Shown here in pieces: positions 54,942 through 64,000 of a DNA stretch of 64,000 bases. The stretch covers positions 744,001 through 808,000 of the forward strand of contig NZ_JASSVM010000001.1 in the NCBI RefSeq assembly GCF_030541005.1, in the 5' to 3' direction. Under the pieces are notes generated by a model. That model had not been told where the DNA came from. It searched no databases and saw only the letters and a program-made list of their open reading frames with translations. Every line of letters starts with the position of its first letter. Positions within the stretch are counted from its first letter, which is position 1. The translations under genes and the position numbers were made by a program. Source of the stretch: Marinobacter sp. SS5-14b (GTDB taxonomy: Bacteria; Pseudomonadota; Gammaproteobacteria; Pseudomonadales; Oleiphilaceae).

Positions 54942-55415
54942 TTACAACCAGCGCCTCACCTCAGACCTGTAACGGGTGTACGCTTCCCCGAACAATACCC
55001 GCATGTGACGCTCTTCCGGCTTGATCTGGAAGCGGTTCATGTAGATCACAAACATAGGTAGCAAAAGTGCTGCAAATACGCTGCCGAGATAGAATCCCCA
55101 GGCAACCAGTATCAGGAGAAACCCAAGGTACATGGGGTTTCTGGTGTAACGATACACACCGTTCTGCACCAGACTGCTGGATTGATGAGGCGTACGCGGG
55201 TCTACCGTTGTATTGGCCGATCGAAACGCCATTACGCCGAGTATGGCGATCACAACCCCGAATGCAAGAACTGTCAGGGTGAGCAGAAGCCTGCCCGGAA
55301 TTGGAAATTCGCCGGAAGGTAACAGGCGGGAGATCGCCCACATGGCGGCCCCAAAAGCAACGGTCAAAACGACGGGGGGAACCTTTAACTCAAGTGCCTT
55401 CACGTTCGGATTCAT
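54942..55415 (-). CDS. Isoprenylcysteine/phospholipid carboxylmethyltransferase-like membrane protein
   Basis: 157 residues, four helices. The C-terminal block GVYRYTRNPMYLGFLLILVAWGF and KPEERHMRVLFGEAYTRYRSEVRRW is the ICMT/PEMT SAM-binding signature. The real substrate in bacteria is not known. The gene lies between selO and mqo, 49 bp downstream of selO's start and 10 bp from the mqo stop, so it may follow mqo in an operon. Confidence 0.87.
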   Translation of the reverse strand: MNPNVKALELKVPPVVLTVAFGAAMWAISRLLPSGEFPIPGRLLLTLTVLAFGVVIAILGVMAFRSANTTVDPRTPHQSSSLVQNGVYRYTRNPMYLGFLLILVAWGFYLGSVFAALLLPMFVIYMNRFQIKPEERHMRVLFGEAYTRYRSEVRRWL

Positions 55416-55424
55416 CCATGAGGT

Positions 55425-56888
55425 CTAAGAGGACGCTTCTGCATGTATGCCCAGCGTTGTGTTCACTGCATCTCGAATTTCCCGATAGCGGTTTGGGTTG
55501 CTGATCAGTGTCTCCAGGTCGTCCTCGGGGAACATTTCGTGCTTCTTTTTCATGGCTGCTTCGCCGGTTAAAACCGCCGGTAGCAAGCGTTCCAGGCAGC
55601 GCAACATCACCTCGGGCGAAACCGACGCCCCGGGTGAAGCGCCCAGTAAAGTGCCATAGGTTTTGTCGGTAGACACGATGATTTCGGTGCCCATCTGCAA
55701 GTCCCGGTCTTTAATGATCTGCACGCGCTGGCCAGCTTCTGAAGGCTTCCAGTCAAACTTTTTACTTAGGCCCGGAGCAAAGCTGTCGAGCTCCTCGAAC
55801 ATGCTTTTTTCGCCTTTGAACGTCTCCGATACCAGGTACTTAACCAGCGGAAAATGCTCAAGGGCGACGTTGAGCAGACTCGGGATATCATGCAAGCGCA
55901 TGGAGCCCAGGTAGTCGATAACGCCACGGCCTCGTTCGAGAACCGGTTTGAACGATGCGAAAGGCCCGAACAACAAGTAATGCTTACCATCCACTACCCG
56001 CAAATCCAGATGCGGAACCGACATGGGCGGCGCCCCGACCTTCGCTTTCCCATAGGTCTTGGCCCGGTATGCCTCAGCTTGCTCAGCCGTGATCTGGGCT
56101 TGTAAAAATCGACCGCCCACAGGAAAGCCCGAAAATCGGCTCCGGAACGGTAAATGACTCTTTTTTAAAAGCGGAAAAGCACCCCCACCCGCGCCGACGA
56201 ACAGCACATCGGCCCTGTGCTGGACCGGAACGCCCTTTTGACTGGCCTCAACAAGCCAGCGCCCGGTCGGGCTTTTGTGAACATGTTTTACGTGGGTGCC
56301 GTACTCGATTTTGACACCCAGCGTGTTCACGGCGTAGGCCGCCATTTGCTCTGTTAGTGAGCCAAAGTTAACGTCGGTGCCGGTTTCAATGGCGGTGGCG
56401 GCCATTTTTTCATTACGAGGCCGCTCTTCCATGGTGAACGGAATCCAGCGCTTGATTTCATCAAAGTCTTCCGAGTACTGCATCTTTTCGAAAAAGTGGT
56501 GGGCCGACATTTCCTTGAACCGCAGGCGCAGCTCTTCGATGGCGGGTTCGGGAACGATGGTGCAATGCTTGGTTTGGTTAATAAAGGTTTTCGGATCCTT
56601 GATGGCGCCCCTTTCGATCAGGTACGCCCAAAACTGCTTTGCAACGTTGAATTGGGCATGAATCTTCAGGGCCTTTTCCACCGAAATGACTTCTTCATCC
56701 ACCGGCGTGTAGTTAAGCTCACAGTTCGCTTCGTGCCCGGTACCGGCGTTGTTAAAGGCCCAGGAATTCCCTGCTCCTGCCCGGTCAAGCCGCTCCAGAA
56801 TGGTGATATCGAGGTCGGGTGCCAGCTCCTTTGCCAATACAGCAAATGTGGTTCCCATAATCCCGGCGCCAATGATAATCACGTTCAT
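55425..56888 (-). CDS. mqo: Malate:quinone oxidoreductase
   Basis: 487 residues. FAD Rossmann motif VIIIGAGIMGTTFAVLAKEL, SWAFNNAGTGHEANCELNYTP with Mqo-typical spacing, VLFVGAGGGAFPLLKKS, PHLDLRVVDGKHYLLFGPFASFKP and C-terminal TLLGASPGASVSPEVMLRCLERLLP. It oxidises malate to oxaloacetate, passing electrons to quinone at the inner membrane. In line with a TCA cycle supplemented or replaced at the malate step. Confidence 0.95.
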   Translation of the reverse strand: MNVIIIGAGIMGTTFAVLAKELAPDLDITILERLDRAGAGNSWAFNNAGTGHEANCELNYTPVDEEVISVEKALKIHAQFNVAKQFWAYLIERGAIKDPKTFINQTKHCTIVPEPAIEELRLRFKEMSAHHFFEKMQYSEDFDEIKRWIPFTMEERPRNEKMAATAIETGTDVNFGSLTEQMAAYAVNTLGVKIEYGTHVKHVHKSPTGRWLVEASQKGVPVQHRADVLFVGAGGGAFPLLKKSHLPFRSRFSGFPVGGRFLQAQITAEQAEAYRAKTYGKAKVGAPPMSVPHLDLRVVDGKHYLLFGPFASFKPVLERGRGVIDYLGSMRLHDIPSLLNVALEHFPLVKYLVSETFKGEKSMFEELDSFAPGLSKKFDWKPSEAGQRVQIIKDRDLQMGTEIIVSTDKTYGTLLGASPGASVSPEVMLRCLERLLPAVLTGEAAMKKKHEMFPEDDLETLISNPNRYREIRDAVNTTLGIHAEASS

Positions 56889-57044
56889 AAGATTTACCCG
56901 ACAGGTTCAACAGCATAAGACTCAAATAGCGAAGACTTCCTATGCGAAAGTACCATGAATTCGGTATGAAGCGCTCGGATTCTGCGGCGTTTCCGGGAAT
57001 CTGGAAGCCGGTACTGGCGACACGCAACGGCTTCCACGGAAACA

Positions 57045-57620
57045 CTACGGTTGGCGTTGCTCAATATCCTTTATAGCATCCTCCAGAAAGGAATCGACCG
57101 TTTCACCCGGTAACAGCAACTGCTTTTCGATCATGGCATCTCGCCATTCGGACTCCTCAAAAATACAACGGTATTCGTTCGGAAACTCAACGTAGAGTTG
57201 TTTGAAGTGATCCCGGGCGCGGGCTTTGTTGGGCATTTTCCTGCGCGATTCAAGGACCGCCATATTGTACAACGCCCCTGCCCGCACGTTGTCCGGCTGA
57301 GCCTGATCCCTATAGATGGTGTCGAGCCGGTTGATCACTTCGTTAACGCCCGTAAGCCGGTGTTCCTTGATAATTTCAACCGCCGAGGCCATCACCCGAT
57401 CTTCGCCCTGGGTACAGGGCGAATTCGCGTGATCTTCCAGGTAGTTGTCGACCGCCCGTTCTACATCGTGTTTGTACTTGTGATCCTGTTTTTGCTCATA
57501 CACATACCCCGTGCCTACGGTCGTGGCGACAGTGCCGGGCATACACCCGGTCATAGCGAGAGACAATACGGTCAAAGCAGCCACAAGAGGCGCCTTGGGA
57601 AACATTGGGTGAGCAGTCAT
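57045..57620 (-). CDS. Unknown lipoprotein with helical repeats
   Basis: 191 residues. Lipobox LAMTGC (Cys at ~26) makes it a lipoprotein. The mature part is helical; HFKQLYVEFPNEY and ALYNMAVLESRR suggest a TPR-like region. Several Cys occur (SPCTQG, RCIFEE). AGGGA precedes the ATG. No family recognised; not clearly linked to mqo. Confidence 0.72.
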   Translation of the reverse strand: MTAHPMFPKAPLVAALTVLSLAMTGCMPGTVATTVGTGYVYEQKQDHKYKHDVERAVDNYLEDHANSPCTQGEDRVMASAVEIIKEHRLTGVNEVINRLDTIYRDQAQPDNVRAGALYNMAVLESRRKMPNKARARDHFKQLYVEFPNEYRCIFEESEWRDAMIEKQLLLPGETVDSFLEDAIKDIEQRQP

Positions 57621-57823
57621 GGATTCATCCCTGGTGATTGGTTACATATTGTTACGCAGAACGGTAGCGATAATTGACCCATAGAACCGTGAGCTCCGTA
57701 GGAAAACGAATAATTTACCTCGAGGGTTTGTACCATTCAGGCCACAAGCCTATGGTTATGGTCCTGAGTGACTAAATTCCGCCTCAATATTCTATGTCAC
57801 CCCAATCTATTAAGGAGTATCAC

Positions 57824-58879
57824 ATGGCTAATACCCGTGCTTACGCAGCCACCGCCCCCGATTCCGGCCTTGCCCCCCACTCCATCGATCGCCGTAATTT
57901 GCGAAGCGATGATGTGGCCATTGAGATTGACTACTGCGGTGTTTGCCATAGCGATATTCATACGGTGGAAAACGACTGGGGTGGCGCCAGGTACCCTGTA
58001 GTGCCCGGCCACGAAATCATTGGTCGTGTAACGTCAGTGGGCCCGAAGGTTTCGGGTTATAAAGTCGGCGATCTGGTCGGTGTCGGTTGTATGGTGGACA
58101 GCTGCCGCACGTGTTCTGCCTGCGACTCCGGGCTGGAACAATACTGCGACGAAGGCTCCACCATGACCTACGGCAGCCTTGACCGGCACGACGGTACTGT
58201 CACTCACGGTGGCTACTCAGAGAGCATCGTTGTGAGTGAGCGCTTTGTGGTGCGTGTGCCGGAAAGCCTGGACCCGGCAAGTGCGGCGCCGCTGCTTTGC
58301 GCAGGCATTACCACTTACTCGCCGCTGAAGTACTTTAAAGTCGGCAAGGGCCACAAGGTAGGCGTGCTCGGCATGGGCGGATTAGGGCATATGGGTGTGA
58401 AGCTTGCCAAGGCTCTGGGTGCAGAGGTGACGATCTTCACGCGCTCCGAGAAGAAGGTGTCGGAGGCCAAAAAGCAGGGTGCCGATCACGTCATCGTATC
58501 AACTGACAGTGATCAGATGAAAGCCGCGGCCAGCACGTTCGACTTCCTGCTCGACACCATCCCGGTGGGCCATGATCTCAATCCTTATCTGAAGTGCCTG
58601 AAACACGATGGCACCCACATTCTGGTGGGCCAGCTTACCCCGGTAGAGCCCCCGTTACAGGCAGGCCTGTTGGTCACCAAACGTCGCGTTATCGCCGGTT
58701 CTCTGATCGGGGGTATGCCGGAAACCCAGGAAGTTCTGGATTTCTGTGCCGAACACGATATTACCTGTGACGTTGAGATGCTCGACATCCGGAACATTAA
58801 CGAAGCCTACGAGCGAATGAAGAAGGGTGATGTGAAATATCGGTTCGTCATCGACATGAAATCCCTTAAAGAGGGTTGA
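57824..58879 (+). CDS. Zinc-dependent NAD(P) alcohol dehydrogenase (cinnamyl-alcohol/YahK type)
   Basis: 351 residues from the ATG after AAGGAG. Catalytic zinc ligands in CGVCHSD and VPGHEIIG; structural zinc cysteines in CRTCSACDSGLEQYC. Cofactor motif GVLGMGGLGHMGVKLAKALG. The LLCAGITTYSPLKYF and TSVGPKVSGYKVGDLVGVG blocks place it with the CAD/YahK group, generally NADPH-dependent aldehyde reductases. Monocistronic; ends 80 bp before a FabH-like gene. Confidence 0.92.
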   Translation: MANTRAYAATAPDSGLAPHSIDRRNLRSDDVAIEIDYCGVCHSDIHTVENDWGGARYPVVPGHEIIGRVTSVGPKVSGYKVGDLVGVGCMVDSCRTCSACDSGLEQYCDEGSTMTYGSLDRHDGTVTHGGYSESIVVSERFVVRVPESLDPASAAPLLCAGITTYSPLKYFKVGKGHKVGVLGMGGLGHMGVKLAKALGAEVTIFTRSEKKVSEAKKQGADHVIVSTDSDQMKAAASTFDFLLDTIPVGHDLNPYLKCLKHDGTHILVGQLTPVEPPLQAGLLVTKRRVIAGSLIGGMPETQEVLDFCAEHDITCDVEMLDIRNINEAYERMKKGDVKYRFVIDMKSLKEG

Positions 58880-58959
58880 GACAATCCGCTAATTACCAAT
58901 CCTGCAGCAAAGGGTTAGCATGAGGTTATTGTTATCGCATCTGACCCTGGACGCCACGC

Positions 58960-59928
58960 ATGACTTATGCACGCATTGCCGGAACCGGCTCTTATTTGCC
59001 GGACAACGTCGTTACCAATCTGGACCTGGAAAAGAAGGTTGATACTTCTGACCAGTGGATCCGGGAACGAACCGGCATTGAACAGCGCTATATCGCCCTG
59101 CCCGGCCAGTCAACGGTTGATCTGGCCGAGCAGGCGGCGCTGCGGGCGATTGAGGCCGCAGGCATTGAAGCCGGCGATATTGATCTGATCATTATCGCCA
59201 CGACCACTCCGGACAAAGTGTTTCCCAGCTGCGCCTGCATTTTGCAGGCCCGGCTTGGCATTCACGGTTGTCCGGCGTTCGATATTCAGGCGGTGTGCAG
59301 TGGCTTTGTCTATGCGCTTGCCACGGCTGAAAAGTTCATTCGCACCGGCACCAGTAAGAAGGCGCTGGTGATCGGTGCTGAAGTATTCTCTCGGCTTCTT
59401 AACTGGGAAGACCGAACCACCTGCGTACTGTTCGGAGACGGCGCCGGTGCCGTGATTCTTGAGGCCAGTGAAGAGGCGGGCATCCTGTCGACCCATCTTC
59501 ATGCCGATGGGCGCTATGAAAAGCTGTTACACGTTCCCTGCGGTGTCGCTAACGATTTCGACACAGTGAAAGCGGGTGGCGCCTTCGTTGAAATGAAAGG
59601 TAACGAAGTGTTCAAAGTGGCCGTGAATACCCTGGGACAGATCGTGGATGAAACCCTGTCCGCGAACCAGATGCAGAAGTCGGATATCGACTGGCTGGTG
59701 CCGCACCAGGCAAATCTCCGGATCATCGCTGCTACAGCCAAGAAACTGAGCATGTCGATGGATCAGGTTGTGGTCACGGTAAACCGGCACGGCAACACCT
59801 CAGCAGCGTCTATCCCGTTGGCGCTTGATGAAGCCGTACGTGACGGCAGAATCCAGCGCGGTCAGGTTGTCTTGCTGGAAGCGTTCGGTGGTGGATTCAC
59901 TTGGGGATCGGCGCTTTTGCGCTATTAA
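58960..59928 (+). CDS. Beta-ketoacyl-ACP synthase III (FabH-like)
   Basis: 322 residues. Cys-His-Asn triad in [22 protein letters not shown] and [15 protein letters not shown]. FabH signatures ISPD-like [13 protein letters not shown] and [11 protein letters not shown] are present. It condenses acetyl-CoA or another acyl-CoA with malonyl-ACP. Because it is alone rather than in the fabHDG cluster, it may be a second copy with a different primer preference; I cannot tell which is the main enzyme. Confidence 0.93.
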   Translation: MTYARIAGTGSYLPDNVVTNLDLEKKVDTSDQWIRERTGIEQRYIALPGQSTVDLAEQAALRAIEAAGIEAGDIDLIIIATTTPDKVFPSCACILQARLGIHGCPAFDIQAVCSGFVYALATAEKFIRTGTSKKALVIGAEVFSRLLNWEDRTTCVLFGDGAGAVILEASEEAGILSTHLHADGRYEKLLHVPCGVANDFDTVKAGGAFVEMKGNEVFKVAVNTLGQIVDETLSANQMQKSDIDWLVPHQANLRIIAATAKKLSMSMDQVVVTVNRHGNTSAASIPLALDEAVRDGRIQRGQVVLLEAFGGGFTWGSALLRY

Positions 59929-60008
59929 ATGACGACCCAGTTATTCCTTAAAGCGCTTTCAATATTTATTTTTAATCTTTTTGGTTCTTAAGCCGCTCTG
60001 TTAAATTG

Positions 60009-60040
60009 CTCCTCAGATTCACTGATCAGGTTCTGAGGAG
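60009..60040 (+). promoter_or_regulatory. Hairpin enclosing the Shine-Dalgarno sequence of sbp
   Basis: CTCCTCAGA pairs perfectly with TCTGAGGAG (9 bp, 14-nt loop). The right arm contains the TGAGGAG ribosome site, six bases before the ATG, and the left arm contains the complementary CTCC. If formed, it hides the ribosome site. It is followed by TTTT, so attenuation is another reading. No recognised riboswitch class. Confidence 0.65.
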
Positions 60041-60046
60041 TTTTCA

Positions 60047-61048
60047 ATGAAACAACTACTTAAAGGGTTCGCACTCGGTGCCGCCCTGCTCTCGGCTCAA
60101 CCAGCTCTGGCCGCCGACCGGGAACTTCTCAACACTTCCTACGATATTGCCCGTGAGCTCTTCGCTGCCTACAACGTGGAGTTCCAAAAGCACTGGCAAG
60201 AAAAGACCGGTGAAACCGTTGAAATCAACCAGTCCCACGCGGGTTCGTCCAAGCAGGCCCAAGCCATTATTCAAGGCCTGAAGGCCGACGTTGCCACCTT
60301 CAATCAGGTGACCGACATCGACATTCTGCACGAACGCGGTGGCCTGATTCCTGAAAACTGGGCCGAGCGTTTTGCCAACAACAGTTCACCCTATTACTCG
60401 ACCATGGCGTTCCTGGTGCGTAAGGGGAACCCCAAGAATATTCAGAACTGGGATGATCTTGCCCGTGAAGACGTGGCCCTGGTCATGCCTAATCCGAAGA
60501 CCTCCGGAAACGGCCGGTATACCTATCTCGCAGCGCTTGGCTACGCTCAGGACCAGTTTGGTGACGATCAAGCCAAGATCGATGAGTTTCTTTCGACCTT
60601 TCTTGGCCAGGTTCGTGTTTTCGACAGCGGCGGACGCGGTGCCACAACAACCTTTGTTGAGCGCGGCATCGGCGATGCCCTGCTGACGTTCGAGTCTGAA
60701 GTGCTGAACATTGCCGACCGCCTGGACGGCGAATACGAAGTGGTCACCCCGAAAGTCAGCTTTCTGGCTGAATTTCCGGTTACCTGGATTGATGACTACA
60801 CAAAGCAGAACGGTACCGAAGCGCTGGCAAAAGAATACCTGAGCCATCTGTATTCTGAAGATTCCCAGCGCCTGCTTGCCAGCTTTAACTACCGGGTTCA
60901 CAACGAGGCCGTCGTGGCAGAAAACGCAGACCGCTTCAAAGAGTTGAAGCTGAAGTCTATCGACGAGATTGCCGGAGGCTGGGAAAACGCCATGAAAACG
61001 CATTTCTCCAGTGGTGGAAAGCTGGATCAGCTGCAGCGTCAGCGGTAA
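60047..61048 (+). CDS. sbp: Sulfate/thiosulfate-binding periplasmic protein
   Basis: 333 residues. Signal peptide ends SAQPALAA. The mature part is Sbp/CysP-like: LLNTSYDIARELFAAYNVEF, QSHAGSSKQAQAIIQGLKADV and FDSGGRGATTTFVERGIGDALLTFE. It binds sulfate (or thiosulfate) and passes it to the CysTW permease. First gene of an operon sbp-cysT-cysW-cysA, ten base pairs from cysT. Regulation may involve the SD hairpin. The upstream region (59929-60008) is AT-rich with no confident promoter. Confidence 0.93.
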   Translation: MKQLLKGFALGAALLSAQPALAADRELLNTSYDIARELFAAYNVEFQKHWQEKTGETVEINQSHAGSSKQAQAIIQGLKADVATFNQVTDIDILHERGGLIPENWAERFANNSSPYYSTMAFLVRKGNPKNIQNWDDLAREDVALVMPNPKTSGNGRYTYLAALGYAQDQFGDDQAKIDEFLSTFLGQVRVFDSGGRGATTTFVERGIGDALLTFESEVLNIADRLDGEYEVVTPKVSFLAEFPVTWIDDYTKQNGTEALAKEYLSHLYSEDSQRLLASFNYRVHNEAVVAENADRFKELKLKSIDEIAGGWENAMKTHFSSGGKLDQLQRQR

Positions 61049-61057
61049 GAGGCACTG

Positions 61058-61930
61058 ATGTCTTCATCCGCTCAAGCAAGCGCCGCCCCCGTGCGGCGCT
61101 TTGCCGGTCGAAGCAAACGGGTTTTGCCGGGGTTTGGTCTCAGCCTCGGCATTTCCCTGTTTTTCGTTAGCCTGGTTCTGTTACTGCCGCTGACCGGTCT
61201 GGTGGTTGAAACCGCAGGTATGACCTGGGACCAATTCTGGTTCACGGTGACCGACCCAAGAGTCGTTGAGTCCTACAAGGTAACGATCTGGACAGCCCTG
61301 GCAGCCTCTTTGTTCAATGGTGTGTTCGGCCTGCTTCTGGCCTGGGTTCTGGTTCGCTACGAGTTCCCCGGGAAACGTCTGATCGACGCCGTTGTGGATC
61401 TTCCTTTTGCATTGCCCACCGCCGTAGCCGGCATTACGCTGGCCACGCTGTTTGCGCAAAATGGCTGGTACGGTCAGTTTCTGGACAAACTCGGCATTGA
61501 AGTCGCCTTCACGCCAATCGGCATTGTTGTCGCCATGGCCTTCACCAGTATTCCTTTTGTCGTTCGCACCGTTCAGCCGGTGCTTGAGGAGCTGTCAGCT
61601 GCCGACGAAGAAGCTGCGGTCAGCCTGGGCGCATCGGATGGCCGGGTATTCCGGAAAGTTATCTTTCCGTCCTTGTGGCCGGCGCTGGTCACCGGCATTG
61701 CCCTGTCCTTTACCCGTAGCCTGGGTGAGTTCGGTGCCATCATCTTCATTGCCGGCAACATGCCCTACGTCAGCGAAGTGACCAGCCTGATGATTTTTAT
61801 CCGCCTGCAGGAATACGATTACGCGGCTGCCAGTGCCATCGCCTCCATGGTTCTTCTGGCTTCCCTGATATTACTGTTTGCGATCAACATCTGGCAGGCC
61901 CGCTACCTGCGCCGGCTGGAGGGTCGTTAG
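61058..61930 (+). CDS. cysT: Sulfate ABC transporter permease CysT
   Basis: 290 residues, six helices. The EAA loop is EELSAADEEAAVSLGASDGRVFRKVIFPSLWPAL. N-terminal PGFGLSLGISLFFVSLVLLLPLTGLV is typical of CysT/CysU. It pairs with CysW to form the sulfate pore. One base separates its stop from the cysW start. Confidence 0.95.
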   Translation: MSSSAQASAAPVRRFAGRSKRVLPGFGLSLGISLFFVSLVLLLPLTGLVVETAGMTWDQFWFTVTDPRVVESYKVTIWTALAASLFNGVFGLLLAWVLVRYEFPGKRLIDAVVDLPFALPTAVAGITLATLFAQNGWYGQFLDKLGIEVAFTPIGIVVAMAFTSIPFVVRTVQPVLEELSAADEEAAVSLGASDGRVFRKVIFPSLWPALVTGIALSFTRSLGEFGAIIFIAGNMPYVSEVTSLMIFIRLQEYDYAAASAIASMVLLASLILLFAINIWQARYLRRLEGR

Positions 61931-62788
61931 ATGGCTGGGCACAACCGCAGAGTAGGAGATCAACCCTGGGTGCGCCGGTCGCTTATCGGGCTTGCCCTGA
62001 CCCTCACCGTGATCCTGCTGGTCATCCCGGTGGTGGTTATTTTTACCCAGGCCCTGAGCGCAGGCTGGACCACATTTGCCGGCAATATTCTTGACGAATA
62101 CACGCTACACGCTATCGGTTTAACGCTTTTCGTCGCGCTGCTTACGGTGCCGCTCAACCTGGTGTTCGGAACGGCGTTGGCCTGGTCGGTTACGCGCTTT
62201 CGGTTCCCCGGTCGAAAGCTGTTGATCACGCTGATTGATATTCCCTTTGCCGTGTCGCCCGTTGTAGCCGGTTTGCTTTACCTGTTGTTATACGGTCGCA
62301 ACGGCTGGCTTGGCGGTTGGCTCAGTACTCACGACGTACAACTGATGTTTGCCTGGCCCGGGATTGTCATGGTGACGGTGTTTGTTACCTGCCCGTTTGT
62401 TGCCAGAGAGCTGATCCCTCTGATGCAGCAGCAAGGCAGCGAGGAAGAGGAAGCCGGCGTGGTGCTGGGCGCTTCTGGTTGGCGTATTTTCCGCAAGATC
62501 ACACTGCCCAACATTAAGTGGGCGCTGATCTACGGCGTGGTTCTGACCAATGCCCGGGCCGTTGGAGAGTTTGGCGCCGTGTCGGTCGTTTCCGGTAATG
62601 TGCGCGGCCAGACCAACACCTTGCCCCTGCACGTCGAGTTGCTTTATCAGGATTACAACATTGTCGGCGCTTTCGCCAGTGCGTCACTGCTGGCTGGCAT
62701 CGCCATACTCACCCTCGTGGCAAAGGCTTTTGTGGAATGGAAACAATCCAGTTCAGAGAGTCCAGCGCCGGAAAAAGGAGGTGTCTGA
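61931..62788 (+). CDS. cysW: Sulfate ABC transporter permease CysW
   Basis: 285 residues, six helices, with the EAA-like loop [33 protein letters not shown]. It starts immediately after cysT (no gap). Heterodimer partner of CysT. Confidence 0.95.
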   Translation: MAGHNRRVGDQPWVRRSLIGLALTLTVILLVIPVVVIFTQALSAGWTTFAGNILDEYTLHAIGLTLFVALLTVPLNLVFGTALAWSVTRFRFPGRKLLITLIDIPFAVSPVVAGLLYLLLYGRNGWLGGWLSTHDVQLMFAWPGIVMVTVFVTCPFVARELIPLMQQQGSEEEEAGVVLGASGWRIFRKITLPNIKWALIYGVVLTNARAVGEFGAVSVVSGNVRGQTNTLPLHVELLYQDYNIVGAFASASLLAGIAILTLVAKAFVEWKQSSSESPAPEKGGV

Positions 62789-62789
62789 A

Positions 62790-63911
62790 ATGAGCATCAC
62801 CATTGAAAAGATAAACAAGGCGTTCGGGCAATTCCAGGCGTTAAACGATGTGTCCCTGGATATTCCTGAGGGTCAGCTTACTGCCCTGCTCGGCCCTTCC
62901 GGCTCGGGTAAAACCACCTTGCTGAGGATCATCGCCGGGCTGGAGTCTTCGGATACTGGCCGAGTGCTGTTTGGCGGAGACGATGTCAGTAAACTCCATG
63001 TCCGCGACCGGAACATCGGCTTTGTTTTCCAGCACTACGCACTCTTTCGCCATTTGACGGTTGCGGAAAACATTGCGTTCGGACTGGAATCATTGCCCCG
63101 GAAACAGCGCCCCTCAAAGCAGGACATTCGCCAGCGTGTTGACAAGCTGCTTGAGATGATCCAACTGCCGCAGTTGGCCAATCGTTATCCGGCACAACTT
63201 TCCGGTGGCCAGAAGCAGCGTGTTGCACTGGCCCGGGCATTGGCCACCCAGCCCCGCATCCTGCTGCTGGATGAGCCGTTTGGCGCCCTGGATGCCAAAG
63301 TTCGCAAAGATCTTCGCCGCTGGCTGCGGGCCTTGCACGACGAGTATCACTTCACCAGCATCTTCGTCACCCACGATCAGGAAGAGGCGCTGGAGCTCTC
63401 AGACCAGGTGGTGGTCATGAGCCAGGGCAAGGTCGAGCAGGTTGACAGCCCGACTGAGCTTTACGCCCGGCCCGACAGCCGGTTCGTTTTCGATTTTCTT
63501 GGCCATGTCAATGTGCTTTCCGGGGTTGTTAAAGGCCAGAAGTTAACCCAGGGCGATGCCTGGGTTTCGCTCCCGGGCGCAAAGAGCGATCAGGAGGCGC
63601 AGTTGTATCTGCGCCCTCACGAGGTTCAGCTCAGCCGCACTGCCAACGCCCATGCGCGGCTGCCACTCCGGATTGAATCGATCAGCTTGATTGGCTCGGA
63701 AGTACGAATTGAACTGCAACCCCAGGGTTGGCAAAGCACCGAGCTCTGGGAAACAGGCATGAGCCACGCAGAGTTTGCAAGCCAGAACCCGGCAAGGGGG
63801 GAACTCTGGTATGCCGTGCCCAATGTTGGCCACCTGTTTTTCGAAGACAGCCACCAGCCCAAAACCGTAGACTGGCATTACCAGAACGCAGCAAACGCCA
63901 GTAATATGTGA
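62790..63911 (+). CDS. cysA: Sulfate ABC transporter ATPase CysA
   Basis: 373 residues from the ATG after AAGGAGG. Walker [10 protein letters not shown], signature LSGGQKQR, Walker [13 protein letters not shown] and switch [13 protein letters not shown], plus a C-terminal TOBE-like regulatory region (~250-373) slightly longer than usual. The frame is open upstream through cysW but this start has the ribosome site. Powers the CysTW pore. Followed by a terminator. Confidence 0.95.
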   Translation: MSITIEKINKAFGQFQALNDVSLDIPEGQLTALLGPSGSGKTTLLRIIAGLESSDTGRVLFGGDDVSKLHVRDRNIGFVFQHYALFRHLTVAENIAFGLESLPRKQRPSKQDIRQRVDKLLEMIQLPQLANRYPAQLSGGQKQRVALARALATQPRILLLDEPFGALDAKVRKDLRRWLRALHDEYHFTSIFVTHDQEEALELSDQVVVMSQGKVEQVDSPTELYARPDSRFVFDFLGHVNVLSGVVKGQKLTQGDAWVSLPGAKSDQEAQLYLRPHEVQLSRTANAHARLPLRIESISLIGSEVRIELQPQGWQSTELWETGMSHAEFASQNPARGELWYAVPNVGHLFFEDSHQPKTVDWHYQNAANASNM

Positions 63912-63944
63912 ACCGGCACAGCATACAATTCAGGCTTTTTGATG

Positions 63945-63978
63945 GCCCCGCAACCAAACCGGTTGAACGGGGCTTTTT
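63945..63978 (+). terminator. Rho-independent terminator of the sulfate operon
   Basis: GCCCCG pairs with CGGGGC, with CAACC/GGTTG inside, followed by TTTTT. It lies 33 bp past the cysA stop. Confidence 0.88.
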
Positions 63979-64000
63979 GTTGTCTGAATTGGGCGTTATA

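Noticed and set aside
59938..60000. CysB binding site upstream of sbp
   Set aside because: The region is AT-rich and contains TTATTCC, but I cannot match a reliable CysB consensus by eye.
1..64000. CRISPR arrays, rRNA, insertion sequences, integrases, phage genes
   Set aside because: None seen: no regularly spaced repeats, no transposase-like frame and no rRNA sequence on either strand.

Overview
The window looks like chromosomal DNA of a moderately GC-rich marine gammaproteobacterium, most like Marinobacter. This is an inference from gene content: a CIO-type bd oxidase, a THxN-type PEP-CTERM protein, NhaD and TrkH ion transport, a GH57-containing glycogen cluster and QseBC-style two-component genes. 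I see no rRNA, CRISPR array, insertion sequence, phage or integrase, and coding density is high on both strands.

Layout. 1-4.4 kb (minus): cyanide-insensitive-type bd oxidase operon cydA-cydB-cydD-cydC, with cydC cut by the window edge. 4.6-6.3 kb: a methyltransferase, tRNA-Leu(UAA) and a PEP-CTERM protein gene with a sigma-54 promoter and its own terminator. 6.6-11.1 kb: a crotonase-fold protein without catalytic glutamates, an ABC-2 exporter with a DUF192 lipoprotein, and three small unknown genes. 11.2-15.4 kb: a phosphonate-type ABC transporter of the putative selenate group, divergent from a SenB-like selenosugar synthase. 15.4-25.2 kb: a phasin/histone-like/HhH protein, a PilZ-like protein, a GNAT-nitrilase fusion, a chemoreceptor, an orphan solute-binding protein, a DUF4442 thioesterase-fold protein, RecQ and an acyltransferase.

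25.2-39.6 kb is a glycogen locus: glgP1-glgA-glgB (minus) divergent from glgC-GH57-malQ-PilZ-SDR-glgP2 (plus). It covers ADP-glucose synthesis, elongation, branching, two phosphorylases and 4-alpha-glucanotransferase. 39.6-44.8 kb holds TrkH, two outer-membrane proteins, NhaD and a DUF6448 protein.

45-53 kb appears to be one regulated redox/metal unit. A response regulator, histidine kinase and membrane AraC-type regulator run one way. A ferric-reductase-like membrane protein, a PepSY protein, a DUF2271 protein with a textbook ApbE flavinylation motif, a PepSY-flavodoxin-reductase fusion and a VIT1/CCC1 metal transporter run the other way. Three copies of an 18-bp direct-repeat box (TTCAG-N7-GTCAGGT), each exactly 8 bp before a -10-like hexamer, sit at the regulator promoter and at two promoters of the redox operon. 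I read this as a trans-membrane electron relay under its own two-component control, and it is the most striking system in the window.

53-64 kb: SelO-type AMPylase, an isoprenylcysteine methyltransferase-like protein, malate:quinone oxidoreductase, a lipoprotein, a zinc alcohol dehydrogenase, a FabH-like synthase, and the sulfate ABC transporter operon sbp-cysT-cysW-cysA. The sbp Shine-Dalgarno sequence lies entirely inside a perfect 9-bp hairpin.
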